In this document: positions 18,370-26,696 of the stretch, piece by piece | How positions within the stretch are numbered: position 1 is the stretch's first letter | How the letters are laid out: each line of letters starts with the position of its first letter | Notes under the pieces: generated by a model | What the model was told of the DNA's origin: nothing | Databases searched by the model: none | Seen by the model: only the letters and a program-made list of their open reading frames with translations | Position numbers and translations under genes: made by a program | Assembly: GCF_000013025.1 (NCBI RefSeq) | Contig: NC_008358.1 | Coordinates: 2,852,001-2,916,000, forward strand | Length of the DNA: 64,000 nt | Direction of reading: 5' to 3' | Source: Hyphomonas neptunium ATCC 15444 | GTDB lineage: Bacteria; Pseudomonadota; Alphaproteobacteria; Caulobacterales; Hyphomonadaceae

Positions 18370-19316
18370 ACGGGTTTTTCCGCAGCCTTTTTCGGCGGGC
18401 GCGGGCCGACATGGGCCTCTCCCCGCGCTTTGGCGAGGTCGATCTGTTTCTGGCGCTCGGCGAAGCGGGCGCGCTGGGATTCTGTCATCTTATCAAGGCA
18501 GTGCGGACACGACACGCCCTCGACATAAGCCGGGTCAGCCCGCGCCGCTTCCGAGACAGGATGGCCGCAGGCATGACACAGGACGTGACTGCCCGGTGAC
18601 AAATCGGGACAAACCGAGACACGTTCGTCAAACACGAAACATTCCCCGCGCCAGAGGCTGCCCTCCGGGGGCACGGTCTCGAGATATTTGAGGATGCCGC
18701 CTTCCAGGTGGAACACGTCGTCGATGCCCTCGGCCTTCACAAAGCTCGTCGCCTTCTCGCAGCGGATGCCGCCGGTGCAGAACATGGCGATCTTGGGCTT
18801 GCGGCCTTCGGCTTCGAGTTTGGCGCGGAACTCGCGGAACCAGTCTGGAAACTCGCGGAAGGTTTCAGTCTGTGGGTCGATGGCGCCTTCAAAGGTGCCG
18901 ATGGCGACTTCGTAATCGTTGCGGGTGTCGATCAGCACGGTGTCGGGGTCTGAGATCAGCGCGTCCCAGTCCTGCGGCTTCACATAGGTGCCGACGAGAT
19001 CATTGGGGTCGGTGCCGGGCACGCCCATGGTGACGATCTCGCGCTTCAGGCGCACCTTGAGGCGCAGGAAGGGCATCTCGTCGGCTTCGGAGAACTTCGC
19101 CTCCAGCGTTTCGGCGCCCGGCAAGGTGCGCAGGGTGTCGAGGGCTTTGCCGATGGCTTCGGGGGTGCCGGCGAGGGTGCCGTTGAGGCCTTCCTCGGCC
19201 ACCAGCAGCGAGCCCTTGATGCCAAGGCCGCACAGCGTCTGCGCGAGCTCCTGGCGGCGCGTGGCATAGTCCGGGAAGCGGAAGAATTTGTAGAGGGCGG
19301 CAATCTGGACGGTCAT
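18366..19316 (-). CDS. trhO: tRNA uridine(34) hydroxylase TrhO (rhodanese-like)
   Basis: This 316-residue protein has the three-part layout of TrhO/YceA: an N-terminal acylphosphatase-like fold, a central rhodanese domain with active-site loop CTGGIRC, and a C-terminal cysteine-rich segment (CHACGHPV and SCPHC) likely to bind zinc. TrhO makes 5-hydroxyuridine at the wobble position of tRNA. The C-terminal tail is Lys-rich. The stretch encoding VSVCPDLS contains three units of the phased GACA repeat found elsewhere in the window. Confidence 0.92.
   Translation of the reverse strand: MTVQIAALYKFFRFPDYATRRQELAQTLCGLGIKGSLLVAEEGLNGTLAGTPEAIGKALDTLRTLPGAETLEAKFSEADEMPFLRLKVRLKREIVTMGVPGTDPNDLVGTYVKPQDWDALISDPDTVLIDTRNDYEVAIGTFEGAIDPQTETFREFPDWFREFRAKLEAEGRKPKIAMFCTGGIRCEKATSFVKAEGIDDVFHLEGGILKYLETVPPEGSLWRGECFVFDERVSVCPDLSPGSHVLCHACGHPVSEAARADPAYVEGVSCPHCLDKMTESQRARFAERQKQIDLAKARGEAHVGPRPPKKAAEKPV
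18598..18627 (-). repeat. Ten-base phased GACA repeat inside trhO
   Basis: GACA occurs at 18598, 18608 and 18618 on the plus strand, in the units GACAAATCGG, GACAAACCGA and GACACGTTCG. These match the arrays at 8.9, 40.7 and 63.8 kb in core and phase. The array lies in frame within the trhO coding sequence (minus strand). Confidence 0.55.
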
Positions 19317-19388
19317 GGCCCGCCTTATGACAGAAGGCGGCGGGCGGGAAAACGGGGGAATCCCCTATGGGCGCAAAGCCCCTGCCGG

Positions 19389-19586
19389 TCAGTAAAACTT
19401 GGGCCCGGCGTGGGGCGGCGCCTTCGGCTCAATATTATAGCGCTCCAGTATCTTCATCACGACGTCCACCATTTCGCGCGTGCCCTCGTCGCCTTCCATA
19501 GACGTGCGGGACAAAGCGTATCTCTTCTTCACCGTTCTGGGAGCGGTGCGGAGGGCCACGTAAAGATCAATGCTCAAATCTGACAT
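19389..19586 (-). CDS. Small hypothetical protein
   Basis: This 65-residue protein is not recognised. It begins MSDLSIDLYVALRTAPRTVKK, carries both acidic and basic patches (SMEGDEGTREMVD) and ends in a Pro/Gly-rich tail APPHAGPKFY. I chose the ATG at 19586; the frame is open to 19658, but the extension is Cys/Phe-rich and lacks a good ribosome-binding site. It lies downstream of nothing obvious and may be monocistronic. Confidence 0.5.
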   Translation of the reverse strand: MSDLSIDLYVALRTAPRTVKKRYALSRTSMEGDEGTREMVDVVMKILERYNIEPKAPPHAGPKFY

Positions 19587-20091
19587 GCCGCCACCATAGC
19601 GCAGCATTTGCGCGAATGGAACATATGATGAACAAAATTCACAGAAAAAGAATCTCAACCAGCACCAGAAGCCGGACAGGGCGGCGCCCTTCCGGTTTTA
19701 CCTCGATGTGGCAGGCGGAGGCGGAATGCGCCGCGTGCGATGATGGATCAGTTGGGTTGAGAGATCGCGACGCTCTCCACCTCCGATGCCGGGGCCGGGG
19801 AGGCCCCCGCCCCGCGCCGGGGTGATGAACCGGCGTGGGACGACAGAACGAAGCTCGCATGGCGCGCACCCCCGGCGGTTTGGCGCGGCGGGATGGGCGG
19901 CGGGCGCGGGGTTTGGGGCGTGGAGAGGCGGAGACTTAAGCCCCTTCTCCCTCGGGGGAGAAGGGGTTGGGGATGAGGGGGAGCCAAGCAGACCACCGCC
20001 AGCGTTGCGCCCCCTCACCCCCAGCCCCTCTCCCCAGGGGGAGAGGGGAGCAGAAGGTGACACTCTCCCCGCCCCGCCCTATCCTGCCCCC
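19587..20091. other. GC-rich intergenic region with dispersed repeats
   Basis: These 505 bases hold no convincing gene. Short frames such as the one upstream of 20092 translate to Pro/Gly/Arg-rich low-complexity sequence that fits repeat DNA. From about 19740 to 19870 the sequence reads, on the minus strand, like a dispersed repeat rich in CCCCGGCGCGGGG-type palindromes. From 19937 to 20050 lies a separate inverted-repeat element. Confidence 0.55.
19937..20050. repeat. Inverted pair of CCCCTCTCCC-type palindromic elements (REP-like)
   Basis: The left half reads CCCCTTCTCCCTCGGGGGAG, then AAGGGGTTGGGGATGAGGGG. The right half reads CCCCTCACCCCCAGCCCCTC, then TCCCCAGGGGGAGAGGGG. Each half is itself a hairpin and the two halves are inverted relative to each other, separated by about 25 bases. 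This layout is typical of REP or REPIN elements seen in intergenic DNA of many proteobacteria. Confidence 0.75.
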
Positions 20092-20583
20092 ATGAAACAC
20101 CTTCTCATCATCTGGCATTCACGCACCGGGGCGGCCGAGGCGATGGCGCGGGCGGCCTTTGAGGGCGCAAGCGGTGATGAGGCCTGCACGCCGCGCCTCT
20201 TGCGCGCGAACGCGGCGCAGCCCGGCGACCTGCTGGGGGCGGATGGATACCTGTTCGCGGCGCCGGAAAACCTCGCCAGCCTCACCGGCGAAATGAAGGA
20301 GTTCTTTGACCGCTGCTACTACCCCGTCCTCGGGCGGATCGAGGGGCGGCCCTATGCCCTGATGATCGCGGCGGGCTCAGACGGCACCAATGCGGCCCGC
20401 CAGGCCGCCCGCATCTGCAAAGGCTGGCGCCTGAAGGAAGCCCAGCCGCCGATGATCCTCTGCACCCATGCTCAGACGACGGAGGAAATTCTCGCGCCGA
20501 AGGTGCTGGGGGTGGATGCGCTGGAGAAGTGCCGCGAGTTGGGTGCGGGGATGGCGGCAGGCGTTGGCGCGGGGATTTGGTGA
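20092..20583 (+). CDS. Flavodoxin-like NAD(P)H-dependent oxidoreductase family protein
   Basis: This 163-residue protein begins MKHLLIIWHSRTGAAEAMAR, where HSRTGAAE corresponds to the FMN phosphate-binding loop of flavodoxins. The downstream FAAPENLASLTGEMKEFFDR is the usual second FMN-contacting segment, followed by the Tyr-rich CYYPV. It is probably a cytosolic FMN protein of unknown substrate. I chose the ATG at 20092; the long upstream extension runs through repeat DNA. No strong ribosome-binding site is visible. Confidence 0.75.
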   Translation: MKHLLIIWHSRTGAAEAMARAAFEGASGDEACTPRLLRANAAQPGDLLGADGYLFAAPENLASLTGEMKEFFDRCYYPVLGRIEGRPYALMIAAGSDGTNAARQAARICKGWRLKEAQPPMILCTHAQTTEEILAPKVLGVDALEKCRELGAGMAAGVGAGIW

Positions 20584-20664
20584 GGGTCCATAGTACGCCG
20601 ACGTGAACTTAACGTTCTTTGTGCCGGTAACTAACTTAGTTAAGCGTCCTATTTATATGCTCGC

Positions 20665-22557
20665 TCATTGATCGGTGGATTCGTCATCTGCCTCAGAAGA
20701 AGTTGAGCGACCTTTTGCTCGTGTATTGATTTCATCTTCAATCGGCTTCCAGTCTGTCAAAAGAGGGAGGCAGGTAATGTGAAAAATGAACCAGCAAGCG
20801 TAGACTACATCCGCACCGTAACAGTGACCGACGGTTAATTTGCCGTGCGCTTGCTCGTGACGCAACGCGGGTCCGAGCCTAGACGCGAACAAAAGATCAA
20901 GTTCAAATATGATTTCTTGGCCAAAAATTTCTTCCAGCGAAGAGCGCGAATGTTCAATTAGATTCGAGAGAGACCGGTCTTCTTGGGTCATGTCAGCTTC
21001 GATCTTCGAAGTGTCTTTCCCAGAAAGCTTCAATACATGTCGGAGAGAGTTCTCGAGCAACGGCAAAAGAATGCTGCTCGCGGAAATCATGTCGCCTTGA
21101 AAAAGTCGTGCAAAACCGAGGGAAAAGACTTCTTCGAAACCGTTTGGAACAAACGGACTGGAATCGCAAATCACCTGAAAATCTTCTTGCTCGATTGTCG
21201 TTGCCGCTTGGATGGCACGACGAACTGGCAACCATGCTCCAGATACCATAACGGTTCTATGGTGAGTTAAGTTTTGTGCGACTGTCGAAAGTATCGCTGT
21301 TTCGTCGTCTCCGCCACCTATGCCTGGACGGCGAGCAACGGTTTTTCCCTCTCCATCTACTATTTCGCCTCCCATGATTGATGACAACGGAAATTCCGAG
21401 ATCATTTCTCGGGCTTCTTGTTTTAACTCTTCCGGGTCTCGTGAGAAGGATAACGTAGCAATTTTTGCCAACGCCCGGCCCCAAGAAAGGCCGCTGACGC
21501 GGGCGAGATGATGATCAGCAATATCGCTGAGATCAATTTCAGTCGAATGTGATTGCATTTCGAAGTGAATGCGTTCCTGAGCCTCCCTTAGCTTCAGTCG
21601 CAGATCTTCGTGCATAAGTCTTGCTGCGGGGCCGCGAGCAAGTCGAACTTCTGAGATAGCAGTTGATAGCCACGATGCTGAAAACATCGCAGAGGTTTTA
21701 CCTGCATTCGCAATCTCTACGGACTTCTCCGTCTTTGAAAAATGGCATCTATTTTCGTCATCAGGTAATTGAAATCGTCTGTATCCCCGAATTGCAACAT
21801 CAAGGAGTTCTTTTGCTGCGTGTGGTCCAATGTCTTCCCATTGCGAGCCCGCCTCAGCTTTCTTCGCATAAGAGTGAACATCTCCAATGCTGTAGTCATA
21901 TGCGAGATTTAGAATTCGAGCATACAGGCTAGCATCATTGTCCAGCTCAGCGCGCTCGGTTAGATCAAGCACCAACTTTACCAACACTTCAGGAAAAGCG
22001 TTTTTGCCTTTGACGGCCTTTGAAATTTGAAAAGCTCTTCGTAACAGAGAAATGGTTTGGAAGTTCAGCTCCCCCAATTCGCTAAATTCGTGTCGCCCAA
22101 CACCCGAAAGAACAGAATTCACACACTCAGCATACGATGTAATTGCCAAGTCTGCCATTTGGCGGTGTCGCCGATTTTGTAGCCACGCAATATCAGAAAC
22201 CCGAGCACGGATGCCTGCGTGCTCGAAAGAAGTCGCGACTTTGCCAAGTTCGATAACCTGTGCCAACGAAAGATCGTTTGGAATCATGGAGCGCCGGTTT
22301 TCTAACACCAACATTGCACCATAGGGAGAGGCAGGGTCTTCCGGGTGGAAACTCATATGCAAAATTGAATTTAGCAACTGGTAGGCTTTCAGTTCTTCAG
22401 CCGTTAGCTCTGCATCCAAATTCTTCAACTCCTGAGTTTTGGAGTGAGCGTCTACAACTTCCAAATCCGAGATAAATCTCTCGAAATTGAGTGAGCCGAA
22501 CGTCTCCGCGGAGATGGTTTCTGCCTCATCTGATGGGCTGGGGTCTTTATCGGTCAT
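20665..22557 (-). CDS. Large DUF4209-type protein with C-terminal HEPN-like R-x4-H motif, AT-richer than its surroundings
   Basis: This 630-residue soluble, mostly helical protein has no signal peptide or membrane segment. Near the C-terminus (residues 565-572) is LRHEQAHG, matching the RNxxxHG-type motif of DUF4209 and the R-[N/D/H]-x3-H signature of HEPN ribonucleases. It is preceded by LLENSLRHVLKLSG and followed by YACWFIFHITC, both expected around that motif. The first 450 residues form a helical region I cannot assign. The gene is visibly AT-richer than its neighbours and uses codons avoided elsewhere, which suggests horizontal transfer. It starts 47 bases after the ispH stop, on the same strand. 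A defence or RNA-cleaving role is inference. Confidence 0.75.
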   Translation of the reverse strand: MTDKDPSPSDEAETISAETFGSLNFERFISDLEVVDAHSKTQELKNLDAELTAEELKAYQLLNSILHMSFHPEDPASPYGAMLVLENRRSMIPNDLSLAQVIELGKVATSFEHAGIRARVSDIAWLQNRRHRQMADLAITSYAECVNSVLSGVGRHEFSELGELNFQTISLLRRAFQISKAVKGKNAFPEVLVKLVLDLTERAELDNDASLYARILNLAYDYSIGDVHSYAKKAEAGSQWEDIGPHAAKELLDVAIRGYRRFQLPDDENRCHFSKTEKSVEIANAGKTSAMFSASWLSTAISEVRLARGPAARLMHEDLRLKLREAQERIHFEMQSHSTEIDLSDIADHHLARVSGLSWGRALAKIATLSFSRDPEELKQEAREMISEFPLSSIMGGEIVDGEGKTVARRPGIGGGDDETAILSTVAQNLTHHRTVMVSGAWLPVRRAIQAATTIEQEDFQVICDSSPFVPNGFEEVFSLGFARLFQGDMISASSILLPLLENSLRHVLKLSGKDTSKIEADMTQEDRSLSNLIEHSRSSLEEIFGQEIIFELDLLFASRLGPALRHEQAHGKLTVGHCYGADVVYACWFIFHITCLPLLTDWKPIEDEINTRAKGRSTSSEADDESTDQ

Positions 22558-22604
22558 GTTTACAGTCTTGAACTTGCTGCCACCGCGTGTGCGGTATTTT
22601 TTAT

Positions 22605-23552
22605 TTATCCCGCCAGCACTCTTGGCAATTTAAACGTCACGGTTTCATCCGCCGTCTTCACGGTTTCCACCGTTACCTCGAAGCGGTCGCGGCAGGCTTC
22701 GATGACGCCTTGGACGAGGTCTTCGGGGGCGGAGGCGCCGGCGGTGAGGCCGAGGGTGGTGATGCCGTTGAACCAGGACCAGTCTATGTCGTCGGCGCTG
22801 GCGATGAGCTTGGCGTCTTGGGCGCCGGCGCGGAGGGCGACTTCGACGAGGCGGACGGAGTTTGAACTCGTCCTTGCACCGATCACCAGAACAAGCTCTG
22901 CGCCCGGCGCAAAGACTTTGACCGCCTCCTGACGATTGGTGGTGGCGTAGCAGATGTCTTCCTTGTGCGGCGTGGCGATGCCGGGGAAGCGGGACTGGAG
23001 GGCGGCGACTATGTCTGCCGTGTCGTCTACGCTCAAGGTTGTCTGCGTGATGAAGGCGAGGTTGGCGTGGTCGCGGGGCTGGAACGCGCGCGCATCCTCC
23101 ACGGTCTCGATAAGGGCGACGGAGCCTTCGGGGAGCTGGCCCATTGTTCCGATGACTTCCGGGTGGCCGGCATGGCCGATGAGGACAATCTCGCGCGCGG
23201 CGTTGAAATGGCGCTCGGCCTCGACATGCACCTTGGAGACCAGCGGGCAGGTCGCGTCGACATAGATCATGTTGCGGCGGCCGGCCTCGGCGGGGACGGA
23301 TTTGGGCACGCCATGGGCGGAGAAGATGACCGGGCGGTCATCGGGGCATTCTTCCAGCTCCTCCACGAAGATGGCGCCGAGGGCTTCCAGACGCTCCACC
23401 ACATGCCGGTTGTGGACGATTTCATGGCGCACATAGACCGGGGCGCCCCACTTTTTCAGGGCCTCCTCGACGATCTGGATGGCGCGGTCCACGCCTGCGC
23501 AGAAGCCGCGCGGGGCGGCCAGGCGGAGGGTAAGCGGGGGTTTCGTCGTCAT
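22605..23552 (-). CDS. ispH: 4-hydroxy-3-methylbut-2-enyl diphosphate reductase (IspH/LytB)
   Basis: This 315-residue iron-sulfur enzyme performs the last step of the non-mevalonate isoprenoid pathway, giving IPP and DMAPP. The three cluster-binding cysteines are in [13 protein letters not shown] and ICYATTNRQ. The HEIVHN and SAHGV motifs, which bind substrate diphosphate, are also present. I chose the ATG at 23552 because family proteins begin just before [17 protein letters not shown]. The frame continues to 23609 but overlaps the promoter side of the divergent lipoprotein gene. Confidence 0.95.
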   Translation of the reverse strand: MTTKPPLTLRLAAPRGFCAGVDRAIQIVEEALKKWGAPVYVRHEIVHNRHVVERLEALGAIFVEELEECPDDRPVIFSAHGVPKSVPAEAGRRNMIYVDATCPLVSKVHVEAERHFNAAREIVLIGHAGHPEVIGTMGQLPEGSVALIETVEDARAFQPRDHANLAFITQTTLSVDDTADIVAALQSRFPGIATPHKEDICYATTNRQEAVKVFAPGAELVLVIGARTSSNSVRLVEVALRAGAQDAKLIASADDIDWSWFNGITTLGLTAGASAPEDLVQGVIEACRDRFEVTVETVKTADETVTFKLPRVLAG

Positions 23553-23667
23553 CTGGGGTATTTCTCCTGCGCCGAATGCGTTGCGCGGCGCCCGCAAGGC
23601 CTTTAACACGGGCAGGCTTATTAGATGGACAGGCCTTTACACAAGGCCAAGATGGACACGCCGACGC

Positions 23668-24252
23668 ATGCGCAGAATTGCCCTTCTCCTCGCCGCTTCC
23701 CTCCTGGCCGCTACGGCGGTGACCGGCTGCCGCAGCCGCCTCGCCCAGAGCCTGGACACAACGCCGAATGCCGGCCCCTGCCCCGTGATCGGGTCAGTGT
23801 ATGACGCCGCCCGGTATGTGAAATTCGTGGACGGGGCGGGCGAGCTTTACTCCGACATCGAGTTTACCGGCGAGATCACCGATGTGCGCATCTTCTGCCG
23901 CTATACCGATGACAACCCGCTGGACGCCGAAATCGAGATCGATTTTGCCTATGGCAAGGGCGCCGGCGCGCGCGGCGACAGCCATGTCTATCCGTATTTT
24001 GTCGCCGTCACCCGCCGCAATGGCAAGGTTCTGGCGCGGGAAACCTTCGCCAGCCAGGCTGAGTTTGGCGGCAAGACCCTGACGGCGAAGTCCGAGCGCG
24101 TGAACCGCATCACCATTCCGCGCGCCGATGCGTCGATCTCGGGCGTGAACTTCGAGATTGTGGTGGGCTTCGAGCTGACGACCGAGCAGCTGGAATTCAA
24201 CCGCGCCGGCAAGCGATTCCGCCTCGATGCGGGCACGGGCGTGTCGGAGTAG
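23668..24252 (+). CDS. Conserved hypothetical lipoprotein
   Basis: This 194-residue protein has a lipoprotein signal (MRRIALLLAASLLAA then VTGC, lipidation at Cys20). The mature domain is strand-rich (ISGVNFEIVVGFELTTEQLEFNR, quoted in part) and contains two cysteines (GPCPVIGS and IFCRYT) that may pair. No catalytic motif is seen. The stop is three bases before the argS start, so the two genes are translated from one message. I chose the ATG at 23668 as the one giving a proper signal peptide. Function unknown. Confidence 0.75.
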   Translation: MRRIALLLAASLLAATAVTGCRSRLAQSLDTTPNAGPCPVIGSVYDAARYVKFVDGAGELYSDIEFTGEITDVRIFCRYTDDNPLDAEIEIDFAYGKGAGARGDSHVYPYFVAVTRRNGKVLARETFASQAEFGGKTLTAKSERVNRITIPRADASISGVNFEIVVGFELTTEQLEFNRAGKRFRLDAGTGVSE

Positions 24253-24255
24253 GAC

Positions 24256-26025
24256 ATGACGAGCCTCGCGAAGAACCTGTCCGCGGCCGCTGGCGCCGCC
24301 TTTGAGGCAATGGGGCTTGAGGCGCGGTTCGGCGAGGTGCGCCGGAGCGACAAGCCGGAGCTGGCCGATTTTCAGTGCAATGGCGCGATGGCGGCGGCGA
24401 AGGCGGCCGGCAAGAACCCGCGCGAGATTGCCGGGGAGATTGCCGCGCGGCTGAAGGAACATGCCTCTGTGCTGTCGGCGGAAGTCGCCGGGCCGGGCTT
24501 TATCAATCTGCGGGTATCGGACGCGGCGCTGTCTGCGCGCGCCGAGCACGTGCGCGGGGACGCGATGGCGGGGGCGGAGAAAGCCGCAGACGCCGCCGTG
24601 ACCGTGATCGACTTTGGCGGCGCGAATGTCGCCAAGCCCATGCATGTGGGGCATCTGCGTTCCGCCGTGATCGGCGATACGCTGCAACGGATCTGCCGGT
24701 TTGCGGGTGATGAGGTGACCTCTGACGTGCACCTCGGCGATTGGGGCCTTCAGATGGGGCACCTGGTTACCGAGCTTTATGACGAACAACCCGGCCTCAT
24801 CTATTTCGACGCCGCCTATACTGGCCCCTACCCGGCTGAGCCGCCTGTTACCATTGACGATCTGGGCCGGCTTTATCCACAGGCCAGCAACAAGGCGAAG
24901 GCCGACGCGGCGCGCAATGAGCGCAGCCAGAAGGCTGTCGCCGAAATGCAGGCCGGGCGGCCGGGCTATCGCGCGCTGCTGCGCCATTTCATCGAGGTGT
25001 CGATCGAGGCGCTGAAGCTCGACTATGGCTTCCTCAATGTGTCGTTTGACCTCTGGAAGGGCGAGAGCGATGTGGACGGGCTGATCCCCGGCCTGGTGGA
25101 GCGCTTCAAGCAGGCGGGCCTTGCCGAGGAGAGCGACGGCGCGCTGATCGTGCATGTGGCCCGCGAGACCGACAAGAAAGAGATGCCGCCGGTGATGCTG
25201 GTCAACAGCCGCGGCGGCACGGGCTATCACACGACCGACCTTGCGACGATCCTCGACCGGATGGACACGCTGACCACCACGCCCGAGCGGATGCTCTATG
25301 TGGTGGACCAGCGCCAGGCGCTGCATTTCGAGCAGGTGTTCCGCGCCGCCGGGATGCTGGGGCTGATCGCTGAGGACAAGCTGGAGCATATCGGCTTTGG
25401 CACGGTGAACGGCGCCGATGGCAAGCCCTTCAAGACGCGCGAAGGCGGCGTACTGCGGCTGGCTGATCTTCAGGCGATGGCGATGGAAGAGGCGGAGAAG
25501 AAACTTTCCGCCGCCAACCTGCCCGCAGATATGGGCGATGCCGAGCGCTTTGATGTGGCGAAAAAAGTGGCCGTCGCGGCGCTGCGTTTCTCGGACCTGA
25601 TGAACACGCGCACGACCAATTATGTGTTCGACCTGGAACGCTTCACCAGCTTTGAGGGCAAGACAGGGCCTTACCTGATGTATGCCGCCGTGCGGGTGAA
25701 ATCTGTGCTGCGCAAGGCCGCCGAGAACGGCCATTCTGCGGGCAAGGTGGTGGTTACCGAAGACGCCGAACGCACGCTGGTGCTGCAGCTCGACGGCTTT
25801 GGCGCGGCGCTTCTGGGCGCGCGCGAAAAGCGGATGCCGCATATCCTGTGCGAACATCTCTACGGCCTCGCCCAGGCGTTCAGCAGCTTCTATGCGGCGT
25901 TGCCGATTGCGGCGGAGGCCGATGGCGAGAAGCGCGCGAGCCGGTTGGCGCTGGCCGATGGCGTGCGGCACCAGTTGGAGACGGGGTTGGAGCTGCTTGG
26001 GATTGCTGTGCCGGAGCGGATGTAG
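24256..26025 (+). CDS. argS: Arginine--tRNA ligase
   Basis: This 589-residue class I synthetase charges tRNA-Arg. The N-terminal Add1-like domain is followed by the HIGH-type motif HVGHL within NVAKPMHVGHLRSAVIGD. The KMSKS position reads FKTREG, a replacement common in ArgRS. The C-terminal DALR anticodon-binding domain includes VRVKSVLRKA and the final HQLETGLELLGIAVPERM. Length is normal. The TAG stop lies within the first bases of a dispersed repeat copy (26022 on). Confidence 0.95.
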   Translation: MTSLAKNLSAAAGAAFEAMGLEARFGEVRRSDKPELADFQCNGAMAAAKAAGKNPREIAGEIAARLKEHASVLSAEVAGPGFINLRVSDAALSARAEHVRGDAMAGAEKAADAAVTVIDFGGANVAKPMHVGHLRSAVIGDTLQRICRFAGDEVTSDVHLGDWGLQMGHLVTELYDEQPGLIYFDAAYTGPYPAEPPVTIDDLGRLYPQASNKAKADAARNERSQKAVAEMQAGRPGYRALLRHFIEVSIEALKLDYGFLNVSFDLWKGESDVDGLIPGLVERFKQAGLAEESDGALIVHVARETDKKEMPPVMLVNSRGGTGYHTTDLATILDRMDTLTTTPERMLYVVDQRQALHFEQVFRAAGMLGLIAEDKLEHIGFGTVNGADGKPFKTREGGVLRLADLQAMAMEEAEKKLSAANLPADMGDAERFDVAKKVAVAALRFSDLMNTRTTNYVFDLERFTSFEGKTGPYLMYAAVRVKSVLRKAAENGHSAGKVVVTEDAERTLVLQLDGFGAALLGAREKRMPHILCEHLYGLAQAFSSFYAALPIAAEADGEKRASRLALADGVRHQLETGLELLGIAVPERM

Positions 26026-26124
26026 GGCGGATAGACCCCGGACTTGTTTCAGGCGAAATCTGCCATTGTTGGATATTTGGGTGCGCGTCGGATTCCGGCC
26101 TGCGGTCTCAATCCAACCTATGAT
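26022..26124 (+). repeat. Dispersed palindromic repeat, diverged copy 1
   Basis: The copy starts GTAGGGCGGATAG and continues with GGCGAAATCTGCC, then GTCGGATTCCGGCCTGCGG, and ends near ATCCAACCTATG. It parallels the copy at 26561-26652 along its whole length but has more substitutions. The left end overlaps the argS stop codon. Confidence 0.75.
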
Positions 26125-26165
26125 GCGTATAGCAATCCAGTCAGAGACCAACAATCCAAACAAAA

Positions 26166-26468
26166 TCACCTCATCTGATAGAGTGTCCCGTCATAGCAAT
26201 CCCCGTCCGGATACTCTTCAAGCGCTTCTTCAAGGTCTCCTACGCAAAGCTTGCTTTTGCCATTAACTTCTAGAACGGTCATTTCTCCATAGTGGTATGT
26301 GTAACCATACTCCGAACACTCCCACACATAACCGTTCTTCAGGTTGATGATCTTGTCGTAGTCGCAACCCTCAAAAGTGATGCCGTACCCGCTTTCCATG
26401 TAGCTGATGTCGGCGCTTGCACTGCCTGCGACGAACATAAAGCTGATGCTCAAGATCATAGTTCTCAT
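26166..26468 (-). CDS. Small secreted hypothetical protein, AT-richer than its neighbours
   Basis: This 100-residue protein has a signal peptide (MRTMILSISFMFVAGSASA) and a mature part rich in Tyr, Gly and acidic residues. Four cysteines (EGCDYDK, VWECSEYG, KLCVGD, GDCYDG) could form two disulfides. No family is recognised. Composition is AT-richer than the rest of the window. The gene lies between two copies of the same dispersed repeat (26022-26124 and 26561-26652), which raises the possibility that the segment was inserted as a unit. I chose the ATG at 26468 for the signal peptide. Confidence 0.65.
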   Translation of the reverse strand: MRTMILSISFMFVAGSASADISYMESGYGITFEGCDYDKIINLKNGYVWECSEYGYTYHYGEMTVLEVNGKSKLCVGDLEEALEEYPDGDCYDGTLYQMR

Positions 26469-26560
26469 GGACCTGCCCCCAGCTGAAACAAACATAACCG
26501 TTAAGCGGAAGTGGCATCGCCAGCAACCCAAAGCAGGAGTACCGAGTCACTTCGCGACTC

Positions 26561-26652
26561 GTAGGGCGGATAGAGCGAAGCGAAATCCGCCATCCCGGAA
26601 CACCGCGCTCGTGGTTGTCGGATTTCGGCCTTTGGCCTCTATCCGACCTACG
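26561..26652 (+). repeat. Dispersed palindromic repeat, copy 2
   Basis: It starts GTAGGGCGGATAGAGCGAAG, then CGAAATCCGCC, and ends with GGCCTCTATCCGACCTACG. The ends are inverted relative to each other, so the unit can fold as a hairpin of about 90 bases. This is a common intergenic repeat type in GC-rich proteobacteria. It sits between the small secreted-protein gene and the DUF697 gene. Confidence 0.8.
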
Positions 26653-26696
26653 GGGGGTGGCGCTTAATGTGCCCTGCATTCTGGAGGACATTGCTC

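Noticed and set aside
19786-20091. N-terminal extension of the flavodoxin-like protein
   Set aside because: The extension is translated REP-like repeat DNA; the natural start is MKHLLIIWHSRTG at 20092.
24873-24881. TTATCCACA, a perfect DnaA box (also at 53022-53030)
   Set aside because: Both are isolated and inside coding sequence (argS, recA); no cluster, AT-rich unwinding element or dnaA/parAB context supports an origin.
23794-26169. Open frame of 791 codons on the minus strand
   Set aside because: It is antisense to the lipoprotein gene and argS; its translation is His/Arg/Gly-rich without recognisable domains.
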